From: an uncultured Roseateles sp.
Lineage (GTDB): Bacteria > Pseudomonadota > Gammaproteobacteria > Burkholderiales > Burkholderiaceae_C
DNA length: 64,000 nt
Assembly (NCBI RefSeq): GCF_963422335.1
Contig: NZ_OY729424.1
Span: 3,224,001 to 3,288,000, forward strand
Reading direction: 5' to 3'
Shown: positions 8,150 through 16,516 of the stretch, one piece after another
How positions within the stretch are numbered: the first letter of the stretch is position 1
Layout: every line of letters starts with the position of its first letter
Position numbers and translations under genes: made by a program
The notes under the pieces: model-generated
What the model saw: the letters and a program-made list of their open reading frames with translations, nothing else
Databases searched by the model: none
What the model was told of the DNA's origin: nothing

Positions 8150-9700
8150 TCAGGCGCGCAGCCTGAAGGTAGCGATCGCACCGGCCAGCCGTTTGGCCTG
8201 ATCCTGCAGGCTCGAAGCAGCGGCAGCCGACTCCTCGACCAGCGCGGCATTCTGCTGCGTCATCTGATCGAGCTGAGACACGGCGATGTTGACCTGGCCT
8301 ATGCCCTGGCTTTGCTCGTTGGCGGCCTGGCTGATCTCGCTGATGATGTCGCTGACCCGTTGCACGCTGCCGACGATTTCGTCCATCGTGCCGCCGGCCG
8401 CCTTGACCAGGCTGGCGCCCGACTCGACCTTCTCTACGCTCTCGCTGATCAGGCGCTTGATTTCCTTGGCGGCTTCGGCCGAGCGGCCGGCCAGCGAGCG
8501 CACTTCGCTGGCGACCACCGCAAAGCCGCGGCCCTGCTCGCCGGCACGTGCCGCTTCGACGGCGGCGTTCAGCGCCAGAATGTTGGTCTGGAAGGCAATA
8601 CCGTCGATGACGCCGATGATGTCGGAGATCTTCTTCGAACTGGTGTTGATGTCGTCCATGGTCTTCACCACCTGGGCAATCACCGTGCCGCCGCGTTGGG
8701 CTACCTCGGCCGCTGCGGAGGCCAGCTTGTTGGCCTGACCGGCCGAATCGGCGCTGTTGCGCACAGTGCTGGTCAGTTCCTCCATCGAGCTGGCGGTCTC
8801 CTGCAGGCTGCTGGCGGTCTGCTCGGTACGGGCGCTGAGGTCATGGTTGCCGACGGCGATCTGGGAGCTCGCGGTGGAGATGCTGTCAACCACGCCGCGC
8901 ACCTCATGCAGAGAGCGCTGCAGTGCCTCGCGCATGGTGTCGATGGCGCGCAGCAGCCGGCCGGTCTCGTCCTGGCCCTGGTTGCCGCTGTTGGCGCCGG
9001 TCAGGTTCAGTTCGGCAATGGCCTGTGCTGCGGTCTCGGCCTCGGCCAGCGGGCCGGTGATGCTGCGCGTCAAGCGCCATGCCAGGAAGCCACCGAGGAG
9101 CACGGACAGTGTGCTGACGATGATCAGCAGGGTGCTGGTTTGCGCGCGCATGGCCAGGATGCGGTTGGCGGCGTCGTCGAACTGCTTGCGCTGCAACTCG
9201 ACCATCTGCTGCACAGAGCCGGTGTAGTCACGGGCGGTCGGCTCGAACCGGTCGCTGAACACCTTGTTGGCGGCATCGGCGTCGCCGGCCTTCTTCAGCT
9301 TGCCGATCTCGTCGCGCGCGGCCAGATAGGTCTTGCGCAACTCGCCGACCTTGTCGAACAGGGCACGCTCCTGCGGCGTGTCGATGTGCGACTCGATCAT
9401 CTTCTGCAACTCGTTAGTGTCCTTGACGGCGGCCGCGGTGAAGGGCGCAAAGTACTCAATCAGACTGGTGTCGCTGCTCTTGGCAATCGCCGATGCGCGC
9501 TGCACCCCCGAGGTGGTGTGGCGCAACCAGTCCGTGGCTGCACGCTCGACCTTCAGGTTGTCCGTGACCATGGTGTCCAGCTCCGAGCCCAGCGAACGCA
9601 GCTTGACGAGGGCATAGATGCTGCTGACCAGGCTCAAAGCCAGGATGGCGCCAAGCACCAAGGTCAGGCGCTTGCCGATGGAGACGCCGTTCAAAAACAT
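8150..9700 (-). CDS. Methyl-accepting chemotaxis protein
   Basis: Inner-membrane chemoreceptor of 516 residues. Order of parts: TM1 about residues 12-34, a periplasmic four-helix-bundle-type sensor, TM2 about 188-208, a HAMP linker starting at LTRSITGPLAEAE, then a long cytoplasmic signalling domain with the conserved tip AFQTNILALNAAVEAARAGE. It signals to CheA/CheW. There is no C-terminal NWETF-like tether for CheR/CheB; it ends ATFRLRA. ATG 9700 is preceded by GGGAG at good spacing, so it is preferred over TTG 9715. No chemotaxis kinase genes are nearby. The ligand is unknown. Confidence 0.92.
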   Translation of the reverse strand: MFLNGVSIGKRLTLVLGAILALSLVSSIYALVKLRSLGSELDTMVTDNLKVERAATDWLRHTTSGVQRASAIAKSSDTSLIEYFAPFTAAAVKDTNELQKMIESHIDTPQERALFDKVGELRKTYLAARDEIGKLKKAGDADAANKVFSDRFEPTARDYTGSVQQMVELQRKQFDDAANRILAMRAQTSTLLIIVSTLSVLLGGFLAWRLTRSITGPLAEAETAAQAIAELNLTGANSGNQGQDETGRLLRAIDTMREALQRSLHEVRGVVDSISTASSQIAVGNHDLSARTEQTASSLQETASSMEELTSTVRNSADSAGQANKLASAAAEVAQRGGTVIAQVVKTMDDINTSSKKISDIIGVIDGIAFQTNILALNAAVEAARAGEQGRGFAVVASEVRSLAGRSAEAAKEIKRLISESVEKVESGASLVKAAGGTMDEIVGSVQRVSDIISEISQAANEQSQGIGQVNIAVSQLDQMTQQNAALVEESAAAASSLQDQAKRLAGAIATFRLRA

Positions 9701-9896
9701 GATGTTCACTCCCAATTGCAGGGTCTGCCGCGCAACGCGCAGGGACCGGTTTCGCGTATGCAGTCAATATATGAGTGTGGCGCGATTGGCCGGGTTCTGC
9801 TTTGGAAAATAGCGGACATACGGCCGCTTTTTGCGGCGTTTTTTGCGGCAACGCAAGTTCCCGGCCCACCTTTGATGTCGTGCGCCGGGCGGGCAC

Positions 9897-10904
9897 CTAG
9901 TCGAGCTTGGCGCCCGAGGCCTTGACCACCTTCTCGTACTTGCCCAGCTCGGCCTTGACGAAGGCGGCGAACTGCTCCGGCGTATCGCCGGCCGGTTCGG
10001 CCATCAGCACGGCCATGCGCGTGCGCACCTCGGGGCTGGCCAGCGCGTCGGTGAAGGCCTTGTTGAGCTTGCGCGTCACATCGGCGGGCATCTTCGCCGG
10101 GCCGAACAGCCCGAACCAGGTGTTGACGTCGAAGCTGGCCAGACCCAGCGCCTTGCCGCCTTCGGCGATGGTGGGCAGTTCGGGCAGGGCTGTTGCGCGG
10201 GCGGCTGTTGTCACCGCCAGCGCCTTCAGCTTGCCTGCCTTGATATTGGCCGAGGCGCTGGCCAGGTTGTCGAAGTTCAGATCGACCTGGCCAGACACCA
10301 GAGCCAGCTGGGCCGGGTTGCCTCCGGCATAGGGGATGTGGACCATGAACACGCCAGCCTGGGCCTTGAACATCTCGCCGGCCAGATGGCCCGCGCTGCC
10401 GTTGCCGCCGGAGCCGTAGTTCAGTTTGCCGGGGTTCTTCTTGGCATAGGCGATCAGGTCGGCGACGGTGTTGATGCCCAGTTTGTTGGCAGTCTCGGCA
10501 TGCATCACCAGCACATTGGGTACCTTGGCGACCAGGGTGATGGGCGTGAAGTCGCGGATCGGGTCGTAGGGAATCTTGTTGTACAGCCAGGGGTTGATCG
10601 CATGGGTGGCGACAGCACCCATGACGATGGTCTGGCCATCGGGGGCGGCCTTGGCCACTGCGTCGGCACCGAGATTGCCGCCGGCACCGGCCTTGTTCTC
10701 GACAATCACCGTGCCCAGGCTGTCTTTCACGCGCTCGGCCAGCGAGCGGGCGACGATGTCCAGCGGGCCGCCGGGGGCATAGGGCACGATCAGGCGGATG
10801 GGCCGGTTGGCCTGGGCCAGGGCGGCGCCGCAGAGTGTCAGTGAAGCAAGTACGAGGATGGCGGCACGACGGCCGGGCAGGGCGGGGGAGTGGGGCTTTT
10901 TCAT
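9897..10904 (-). CDS. Bug-family (tripartite tricarboxylate transporter) periplasmic receptor
   Basis: Periplasmic solute receptor of the Bug/TctC family, 335 residues. It has a signal peptide (MKKPHSPALPGRRAA, hydrophobic core, cut after ALA) followed by the family opening RPIRLIVPYAPGGPLDIVAR. Bug proteins are greatly expanded in Burkholderiales and bind small carboxylates and similar ligands, usually for TctAB permeases. No TctA or TctB genes are nearby, so this is an orphan receptor and its ligand cannot be guessed. ATG 10904 was chosen because it begins the signal peptide. Confidence 0.9.
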   Translation of the reverse strand: MKKPHSPALPGRRAAILVLASLTLCGAALAQANRPIRLIVPYAPGGPLDIVARSLAERVKDSLGTVIVENKAGAGGNLGADAVAKAAPDGQTIVMGAVATHAINPWLYNKIPYDPIRDFTPITLVAKVPNVLVMHAETANKLGINTVADLIAYAKKNPGKLNYGSGGNGSAGHLAGEMFKAQAGVFMVHIPYAGGNPAQLALVSGQVDLNFDNLASASANIKAGKLKALAVTTAARATALPELPTIAEGGKALGLASFDVNTWFGLFGPAKMPADVTRKLNKAFTDALASPEVRTRMAVLMAEPAGDTPEQFAAFVKAELGKYEKVVKASGAKLD

Positions 10905-10917
10905 GCCCCGAAGCGTA

Positions 10918-10944
10918 GCAGCCCATGGGGGCACCATGGGCTGC
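10918..10944. terminator. Perfect 11-bp inverted repeat between two minus-strand genes
   Basis: Arms GCAGCCCATGG and CCATGGGCTGC enclose a 5-base loop. The element lies between the stop of the dehydrogenase gene and the start of the Bug gene, both on the minus strand. There is no T tract on either side, so it may be a weak terminator, a processing site or a protein-binding palindrome. Confidence 0.45.
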
Positions 10945-10983
10945 GGGCATCAAGCACTGCGCGCAGTACGCGCAGGCCTTTGA

Positions 10984-12096
10984 TCAGACGGCGGGGCGTA
11001 CCAGCTTGGCGCGGGCCCAGGCATCTGCCACGCGGGCCGGCGTGCCGCCGGTGCTCAGCGCCACGCGCTCCAGCAACTCGGCCACGCGCTCGGCAATCTT
11101 GGTCACCTCGACCATCACGGCCGTTTCCTCGCCCTCGTTGCGGTACTCGCGGGCCACGCTGATGATGCCGCCGGCATTGACCAGGTAGTCGGGCAGGTAC
11201 ATCACGCCGCGGGCGTGCAGCGCGTCGCCGTCCTGCACGGTGGCCAACTGGTTGTTGGCGGCGCCAGCGATCAGGCGGGCGCGCACCAGGGGCACGGTCT
11301 GGGCGTTGAGCACGGCGCCCAGCGCGCAGGGGGCCAGCACGTCGACGTCAGCGGCGAGGATCTCGTTGATGCCCACGGCCACGGCGCCGAACTTCTCTTG
11401 CGCGCGGGTCACCTTGGCGGCATCGACATCGGCGACGACCAGCTTGGCGCCGGCCATGTGCAGGAACTCGGCCAGATGCCAGCCCACCGCGCCGAGGCCC
11501 TGCAGAGCCACGCGCACGCCGGCCAGCGATTCGCGCTTCAGATGCAGCTTGACGCCGGCCTCGATGCTGACGAACACGCCCCAGGCGGTCTTGGGCGAGG
11601 GGTCGCCGCCAAAGGCGCCATCACGCGGGATGCCGCTGACGTAGGGGGTGTTCTGCTGCACCACGCGCATATCGGCGGTGGTCGTGCCCACGTCTTCGGC
11701 GGTGATGTAGGCGCCGTCCAGCGACTGCACAGCACGGCCGAAGGCGGCGAACAGCGCGGCACGGTCGAAGTCACCGGCGGGCTTCAGTATCACGGCCTTG
11801 CCGCCGCCGAAGGGCAGATCGGCCAGGGCATTCTTCAGGCTCATGCCCTGGGCCAGGCGCAGCGCGTCGGTCAAGGCGGCCTGGTCGTCGCCGTAGCTCC
11901 AGAAGCGACAGCCGCCGAAGGCCGGGCCACGGGCGGTGCTGTGCACGGCCAGAATGGTCTTCAGGCCGGTGGCCTCGTCGCTGGCGAGCAGCACTCGCTC
12001 GTGGGCAGGCTGGTCGGGCAGACCGAAAAGGGAAGAAGAGGAGAGTTCGGCGGGGGCGTCTTTGAGGGCCCGGGCCAGATCGGTGATGGCGTTCAT
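10984..12096 (-). CDS. Leucine dehydrogenase-type amino acid dehydrogenase
   Basis: NAD-dependent Glu/Leu/Phe/Val dehydrogenase family, 370 residues, which oxidatively deaminates branched-chain or aromatic amino acids to keto acids and ammonia. The glycine-rich substrate region RGPAFGGCRFW is followed by the two lysines of the active site, Lys88 in GMSLKNA and Lys100 in LPFGGGKAV, the same arrangement as in Bacillus LeuDH. The NAD domain shows ALQGLGAVGWHLAE. Leu versus Val or Phe preference cannot be read from the sequence. It appears to be a single-gene unit, separated from the Bug gene by an inverted repeat. Confidence 0.88.
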   Translation of the reverse strand: MNAITDLARALKDAPAELSSSSLFGLPDQPAHERVLLASDEATGLKTILAVHSTARGPAFGGCRFWSYGDDQAALTDALRLAQGMSLKNALADLPFGGGKAVILKPAGDFDRAALFAAFGRAVQSLDGAYITAEDVGTTTADMRVVQQNTPYVSGIPRDGAFGGDPSPKTAWGVFVSIEAGVKLHLKRESLAGVRVALQGLGAVGWHLAEFLHMAGAKLVVADVDAAKVTRAQEKFGAVAVGINEILAADVDVLAPCALGAVLNAQTVPLVRARLIAGAANNQLATVQDGDALHARGVMYLPDYLVNAGGIISVAREYRNEGEETAVMVEVTKIAERVAELLERVALSTGGTPARVADAWARAKLVRPAV

Positions 12097-12263
12097 GGTG
12101 CTCGCACTTGTGATGTGAGTAATTGAGGCACTGCGATTGCAGATGCCGACGGTGCGGGGCTTTTGGCCCCGGCGCGCAAGTGTAAGTGCGGGTGCTGCCG
12201 CTCAGGCCTGCCGCTGCGGCATGAGCTCATGCCGTTGGCGTATTGCTGCACGCATTGGCCGAT

Positions 12264-13370
12264 TTACAGTGCTTCGATCTCGGTCAGCAGCCGCATCCAC
12301 AGCCGGTTGCCAGACAGCCCGTTGCTCAGAAACACCAGGCCGCTGCGCCGCGTGGGGGAGAACTGGCTGTAGGCACGAAAGCCGCTGCTGTTGGTGCCGC
12401 TGTGATAGATCACATCCGCTTGGGTAGCGCTGTCAATGCCCCAGCCCAGGCCCCAGAACACCTCGCGGTCGGCCGGTGCGCCACGCCTTGGAATCGGCTG
12501 GCGCTCGGGGCTGGCGGGTATCTGGGGGCTCACCATCGCCCGGCGAGCGGCCGGTGGCAGCAGGGGGCCGTCGAGCACGGCGGCAACAAAGCGAGCGTAG
12601 TCGGCGGCGGTTGTGCTCAGCGTGTAGGCGGCATGGGCCTGGGTGTAATGACGCTCCGGCAGCGCCTGGCCGGTTTCATCGTGGCCGGCCGCCCGGCGGG
12701 TTCGCGGGTTCGGTGTCCAGACAAAGCTGCTGTGGTCCATGCCCAGCGGTCCGAACAGCTGTTGCCGGGCCAGGGCTTGCAAGTCCTGGCCCGTGACCTG
12801 CTCGACCACGCGTTGCGCCAGGCCATAGCCCTCGCCCGAGTAGCGATAGCGCGAACCTGGCTTGAAGCCTATCAGCAGCGGGGCCTGCGGGTCGTCATCG
12901 CCGCCGGGCCGCCAGTTGGGCAGGCCCGAGCTGTGGCTGAGCAAGTGGCGCAGCGTGATCTCGTCGGCCCAGGCCTGGCGCGGCGTGATGGCGTCAGGCA
13001 GATAGGCGCTGACCGGAAGGTCCAGCCGCAGCTTGCCCTGCTCGACCTGCTGCATCGCCAGATGCGCAAACACCGGCTTGCTCATCGAGGCCGCCTCGAA
13101 CAGCGTCGCATCGCTGACTTCGGCGCCTCCGTGAGCTGCATGGCCGAAGCTGGCCAGGCCATCCAGCCGGCCATCGCGCAGCAGCGCAATCTGCAGGCCG
13201 GGCACCTGCAACTCGTCCATCAGCGGCGGGATCAGCCGCTTCAGCAGCGCCATACGCTCGCCCTGGGCGCGTGCTGGCGGCAAGAAAAAGGCCCAGCCGG
13301 TCGTCAGACAGGCCTGGCCGCAAAGCGTTGTGAACGCGCGCCGCGAGGCCAGCGCCCTCAGGGTCTTCAC
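12264..13370 (-). CDS. Exported serine hydrolase, class C beta-lactamase fold
   Basis: Beta-lactamase-family serine hydrolase of 368 residues with an N-terminal signal region (RRAFTTLCGQACLTTG, cut near ARA). The catalytic SxxK motif is SMSK at residues 95-98, the Tyr motif is YSGEGYG and the third box is HSG. Such enzymes act as esterases, D-aminopeptidases or peptidases; the class alone does not give a substrate. The GTG start overlaps the stop of the TonB receptor gene by 4 bases, so the two are co-translated. A periplasmic peptide-trimming role next to cyanophycin and arginine genes is a guess. Confidence 0.82.
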   Translation of the reverse strand: MKTLRALASRRAFTTLCGQACLTTGWAFFLPPARAQGERMALLKRLIPPLMDELQVPGLQIALLRDGRLDGLASFGHAAHGGAEVSDATLFEAASMSKPVFAHLAMQQVEQGKLRLDLPVSAYLPDAITPRQAWADEITLRHLLSHSSGLPNWRPGGDDDPQAPLLIGFKPGSRYRYSGEGYGLAQRVVEQVTGQDLQALARQQLFGPLGMDHSSFVWTPNPRTRRAAGHDETGQALPERHYTQAHAAYTLSTTAADYARFVAAVLDGPLLPPAARRAMVSPQIPASPERQPIPRRGAPADREVFWGLGWGIDSATQADVIYHSGTNSSGFRAYSQFSPTRRSGLVFLSNGLSGNRLWMRLLTEIEAL

Positions 13371-16084
13371 TTGAACTGATAGTTCACGCTGGCGTAGAAG
13401 AAGCGGCCGCGCGGGTCGGTGTAGCTGGGGTCGTAGCCGGACAGGAAGAAATAGGCCTGGTTGGAGTAGGGCGGGCTGGTGTTCAGGAAGTTCTGGATGC
13501 CGGCGCGCAGCTTCAGCTGCGAGGTGACGGCATACGACCCCGACAGATCCCAGATCGAATAGGCCTTGACCCGGTTCGAGGCCACCACCGTGCCGTTGTC
13601 GATATTGATGGCCGAGTTCTGGTCGTCATAGCCCGAGTAATAGGTATTGGCCAGGCTCAGGCCCAGCGGGCCGCGGTCCCAGTCCAGGCTGATGCGGTGA
13701 CGCCAGCGCTGCACCACGCCCTTGGTCACGAATTTGCCGAGGTTGCTGATGTAGGCGTCCCCCGGGCTGGTCTGCAGCTTGGAGTCCAGCATCAGCGTGC
13801 CGTTCATGCGTGCGCCGAATTCGCCCCAGGCGGTCTTCAGTCCGTGCATCTCGGCCACCAGGTCCAGGCCCGTGGCCTTTTGTGCGCCCCGGTTCTCCTT
13901 GTGCAGCTCGATGTAGTCGATCAGGCCGTCGGCGTCGCGGTGCACCAGGTTGCCGTACTTGGCCAGGTTGCCCAGGATCACGTCATCGCCGATTTCGCTG
14001 ATCAGGTCGGTGCGCTTGATGTTCCAGTAGTCGGCGCTGAAGGTCCATTGCTTGCTGGCCTCGAACACCGCGCCCAGCGAGAACTGCTTGCTCTTCTCAG
14101 GCTTGAGCTTGCTGTTGCTGTAGCGGCGCGTGCCCCAGTTGTCGGCGCAGATCGACAGGTCGTTGTCGTTCTCGGCGCAATAGACCGGATCGGGCAGGGT
14201 GGCTGTCGAGCTGTAGACCGTCGGTCGGTAGAGCTCGGAGACGGTCGGTGCTCGGAAGCCCTTGCCGACGGAAGCGCGCAGCAGCAGCTCCTTGGCCGGC
14301 GTGTAGCGCAGGCCCAGCTTGGGGCTGGTGGCGCTGCCCACACCCTGGTAGTGGTCGGTGCGCGCCGACAGCTGGGCTTCCCACTGCTTGGCAAAGGGCA
14401 GGAACAGCTCGCCGTAGAGGGCCGCGACCTTGCGCTTGTCGCTGGTGGCCTTGCCGCCCTCTGGGGCGAAGTCGTTGTTGATGTTGTCGCTCATCAGCAG
14501 AGCCGAGGGCGTGAAGTCGGTGCGCTCCTGGCGCAGCTCGCCGCCCAGGGCAATCATCATGTCTCCGCCCTCGAGCTTGCCGATGGCGCGCGAGCCCTTG
14601 AAATCCAGCGAGTTCATCGTGCCGCGCGCATGACGCACCACATCATTGACCTGGATGCTGTCCAGCAGCGCCACACCTGCAGCACTCGACGGGCCGAAGG
14701 GATTGATGCGGCCATCGGCAATGCCGGCCAGCAGCTCCTTGTAGAGCACATAGCCGTGGGTGTCCTTGTCGGCGACGGTGTTGACACTGTGGTTGACGCC
14801 GATGTCATAGTCCCAGCCCGCCAGCGTGCCGGTCAGGCCCAGCACGAAACGCTGGCCGGTGCTGGTCAGCTCGCTGGTGCGGCGGCCAGCTTCGTTCAGT
14901 CGCATGCGCAGCTGCAACTCGCCGTCGATCGCGTCCAGCCCGGTGTTGGCCAGTGCAGGCACCATTTTGTAGTCGATGGCGCCGGTCACCCGGGCCGACG
15001 AGCCCACATACCAGGTGCGCGCGCGGCTCAAGGCCAGTTCGGCGTAGAGCTGGTGGTCCTTGTTCAGCTGCAACACGCCACGGCTCAGCAGGTTCAGCTT
15101 CTCCGATTTCGGATACAGCTCGGTGTCGCCCATGTAGTCGTAGGTGCAGGCATTGGCTCCACCTGTGCCGGCTGGCAGGTAGAGATTGGCCGGCGGTGCG
15201 CAATTGGGCACCGACAGATTGATCATGCGCTGAACGATCGGCTTGCCATTGATCGTGAAACCGATGTCCTGAAGATGGTCGCGCTGGTCGCCGGTGAGCC
15301 GGATATTGGCCGGGCTGGTGAAGCCCGACAGCAGATGGCCCAGGCGATTGGGCACGTCCAGCCCGGCTATGAATTTGCGTTGCGAGGTGCTCAAGCGCCC
15401 GGTGGTCTGCACATCGGCCACGGCAAAGACGTTGAAACCGTCGCGCCCCACATCGCCGACGCCGCCGGCGATGCTGGCGGTGCGCTTGCCGGCGCCGCCC
15501 TCCTGTGTGCCGCCGGCATAGGCACTCAGCTCCAGGCCCTGGAAGTCCTTGCGGGTGATGAAGTTGATCACGCCGCCGATCGCGTCGGTGCCGTACAGCG
15601 CCGAGGCGCCGTCCAGCAGCACCTCGACACGCTGGATGGCCGCGACCGGGATGTTGTTCAGGTCCACGCCGGCGTCATCGCCCGGCGAGGCGAAATTGGC
15701 CATGCGCCGGCCGTTCAGCAGCACCAGGGTCGACGAGGTGCCGATGCCGCGCAGATTGGCGGCATTGAAGCCGCGCTGGTCGCCACCGACATTGATGCTG
15801 GCGCCATCGGTCAGGCCGCCGACGTTGGCCGAGATCTTGGCCATCAGCTCGGCGGCGGTGGTGACACCGGCCTTGTCGATGGTTTCTCTCGAGATGATCT
15901 GCACCGGTAGCGCCGTCTCCGACTCGATGCGCTTGATCGCCGAGCCGGTGATCTCCACCTTCTCCAGCTTGGTGGCCGTGTCGCTCTGCGCCTGCGCTCC
16001 GGCGCTGGCAAGGCAGATCAGCGCGGCTTGAGCGGTGGCGCGCAGGCGCGCCGAAGCCAGGGAGGGTCGAACGATTCTGGGCAT
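13367..16084 (-). CDS. TonB-dependent outer-membrane receptor
   Basis: Outer-membrane active importer of 905 residues. A signal peptide (cut near AGAQAQ) is followed by a TonB-box-like region (KLEKVEITGSAIKRIES), a plug domain with LNGRRMANF and ASALYGTDAIGGVINFIT, and a long beta-barrel ending FFYASVNYQFK. ATG 16084 has GGAG upstream; the reading frame extends further but without a signal sequence. It is divergent from the exported cyanophycinase gene, with a predicted ArgR site between them, so I infer that it imports arginine-rich peptides or cyanophycin fragments. Siderophore or other peptide uptake is the alternative. Confidence 0.88.
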   Translation of the reverse strand: MPRIVRPSLASARLRATAQAALICLASAGAQAQSDTATKLEKVEITGSAIKRIESETALPVQIISRETIDKAGVTTAAELMAKISANVGGLTDGASINVGGDQRGFNAANLRGIGTSSTLVLLNGRRMANFASPGDDAGVDLNNIPVAAIQRVEVLLDGASALYGTDAIGGVINFITRKDFQGLELSAYAGGTQEGGAGKRTASIAGGVGDVGRDGFNVFAVADVQTTGRLSTSQRKFIAGLDVPNRLGHLLSGFTSPANIRLTGDQRDHLQDIGFTINGKPIVQRMINLSVPNCAPPANLYLPAGTGGANACTYDYMGDTELYPKSEKLNLLSRGVLQLNKDHQLYAELALSRARTWYVGSSARVTGAIDYKMVPALANTGLDAIDGELQLRMRLNEAGRRTSELTSTGQRFVLGLTGTLAGWDYDIGVNHSVNTVADKDTHGYVLYKELLAGIADGRINPFGPSSAAGVALLDSIQVNDVVRHARGTMNSLDFKGSRAIGKLEGGDMMIALGGELRQERTDFTPSALLMSDNINNDFAPEGGKATSDKRKVAALYGELFLPFAKQWEAQLSARTDHYQGVGSATSPKLGLRYTPAKELLLRASVGKGFRAPTVSELYRPTVYSSTATLPDPVYCAENDNDLSICADNWGTRRYSNSKLKPEKSKQFSLGAVFEASKQWTFSADYWNIKRTDLISEIGDDVILGNLAKYGNLVHRDADGLIDYIELHKENRGAQKATGLDLVAEMHGLKTAWGEFGARMNGTLMLDSKLQTSPGDAYISNLGKFVTKGVVQRWRHRISLDWDRGPLGLSLANTYYSGYDDQNSAINIDNGTVVASNRVKAYSIWDLSGSYAVTSQLKLRAGIQNFLNTSPPYSNQAYFFLSGYDPSYTDPRGRFFYASVNYQFK

Positions 16085-16516
16085 GGGGAGGGACTCCGGG
16101 TCGGATGGGGCTGTGGGGACAGGACTTGCCCACAGGCGGCGCAGGGCATGTGACAGTCTATGAAGCGACCCCGCATCGTGACACGGTAGCTTCACTGAAC
16201 CGTCGCATGGCCGCAACTTCGGGTCGCTTCAAGGCAAGCCGCCCAAGCGCTGCGGCGCGTTGCAGCAACGCATGTCAAACGCCAAGCATGGCAGGCACCG
16301 GCACGGTGCGTCGCGCTGGAGTTTGCATGTTTTGCGACTTTGCTCAAAGCGAGGTCGCCGTCGCGGCGTGGCCGGGCAGGGGGGCTTGCGCTCAAGCGAC
16401 ATCTTCTTATGAGAATGCGCTGTTGCCGGGGTGAAGGCTGGCAAACAATGGCGTGGCGATGACATGATGGGGCGATTGAATCCTCCACCCGAACGTCTGC
16501 CCGCGAGCCCGCCATC
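16085..16516. other. Divergent control region between TonB receptor and cyanophycinase genes
   Basis: This 432-base stretch has no credible gene; a 109-residue open frame within it shows no family features. It must hold the two divergent promoters. The clearest element is the predicted ArgR direct repeat at 16201-16237. A short CTTTG-CT-CAAAG inverted repeat lies near 16338-16349. I could not assign -35/-10 boxes with confidence. Confidence 0.6.
16201..16237 (+). promoter_or_regulatory. Predicted ArgR (AraC-type) binding site, direct repeat
   Basis: Two half-sites read CGTCGC-N8-AA (16201-16216) and GGTCGC-N8-AA (16222-16237), separated by 5 bases, a 21-base period. The published Pseudomonas aeruginosa ArgR site is TGTCGC-N8-AA-N5 in direct repeat, so every fixed position matches except the first T of each half. 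The site lies 117-153 bases upstream of the TonB receptor start and about 280 bases from the cyanophycinase start. An argR-like gene lies 3.4 kb downstream. Confidence 0.65.

Noticed and set aside
9823..9837. GCCGC-TTTTT-GCGGC hairpin in the gap between the chemoreceptor and Bug genes
   Set aside because: Five-base stem only and no T tract after the stem; too weak to call a terminator.
8312..9925. Long plus-strand frame opposite the chemoreceptor gene
   Set aside because: Low-complexity shadow of the chemoreceptor coding strand.
13697..15910. Open frame of 737 codons on the plus strand opposite the TonB receptor gene
   Set aside because: Composition is repetitive Ala/Gly/Gln/Val with no recognisable domain; it is a shadow of the GC-rich receptor gene, whose frame has full family features.
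16105..16434. 109-codon frame in the divergent control region
   Set aside because: No family features, no ribosome site, and it covers the predicted ArgR site.
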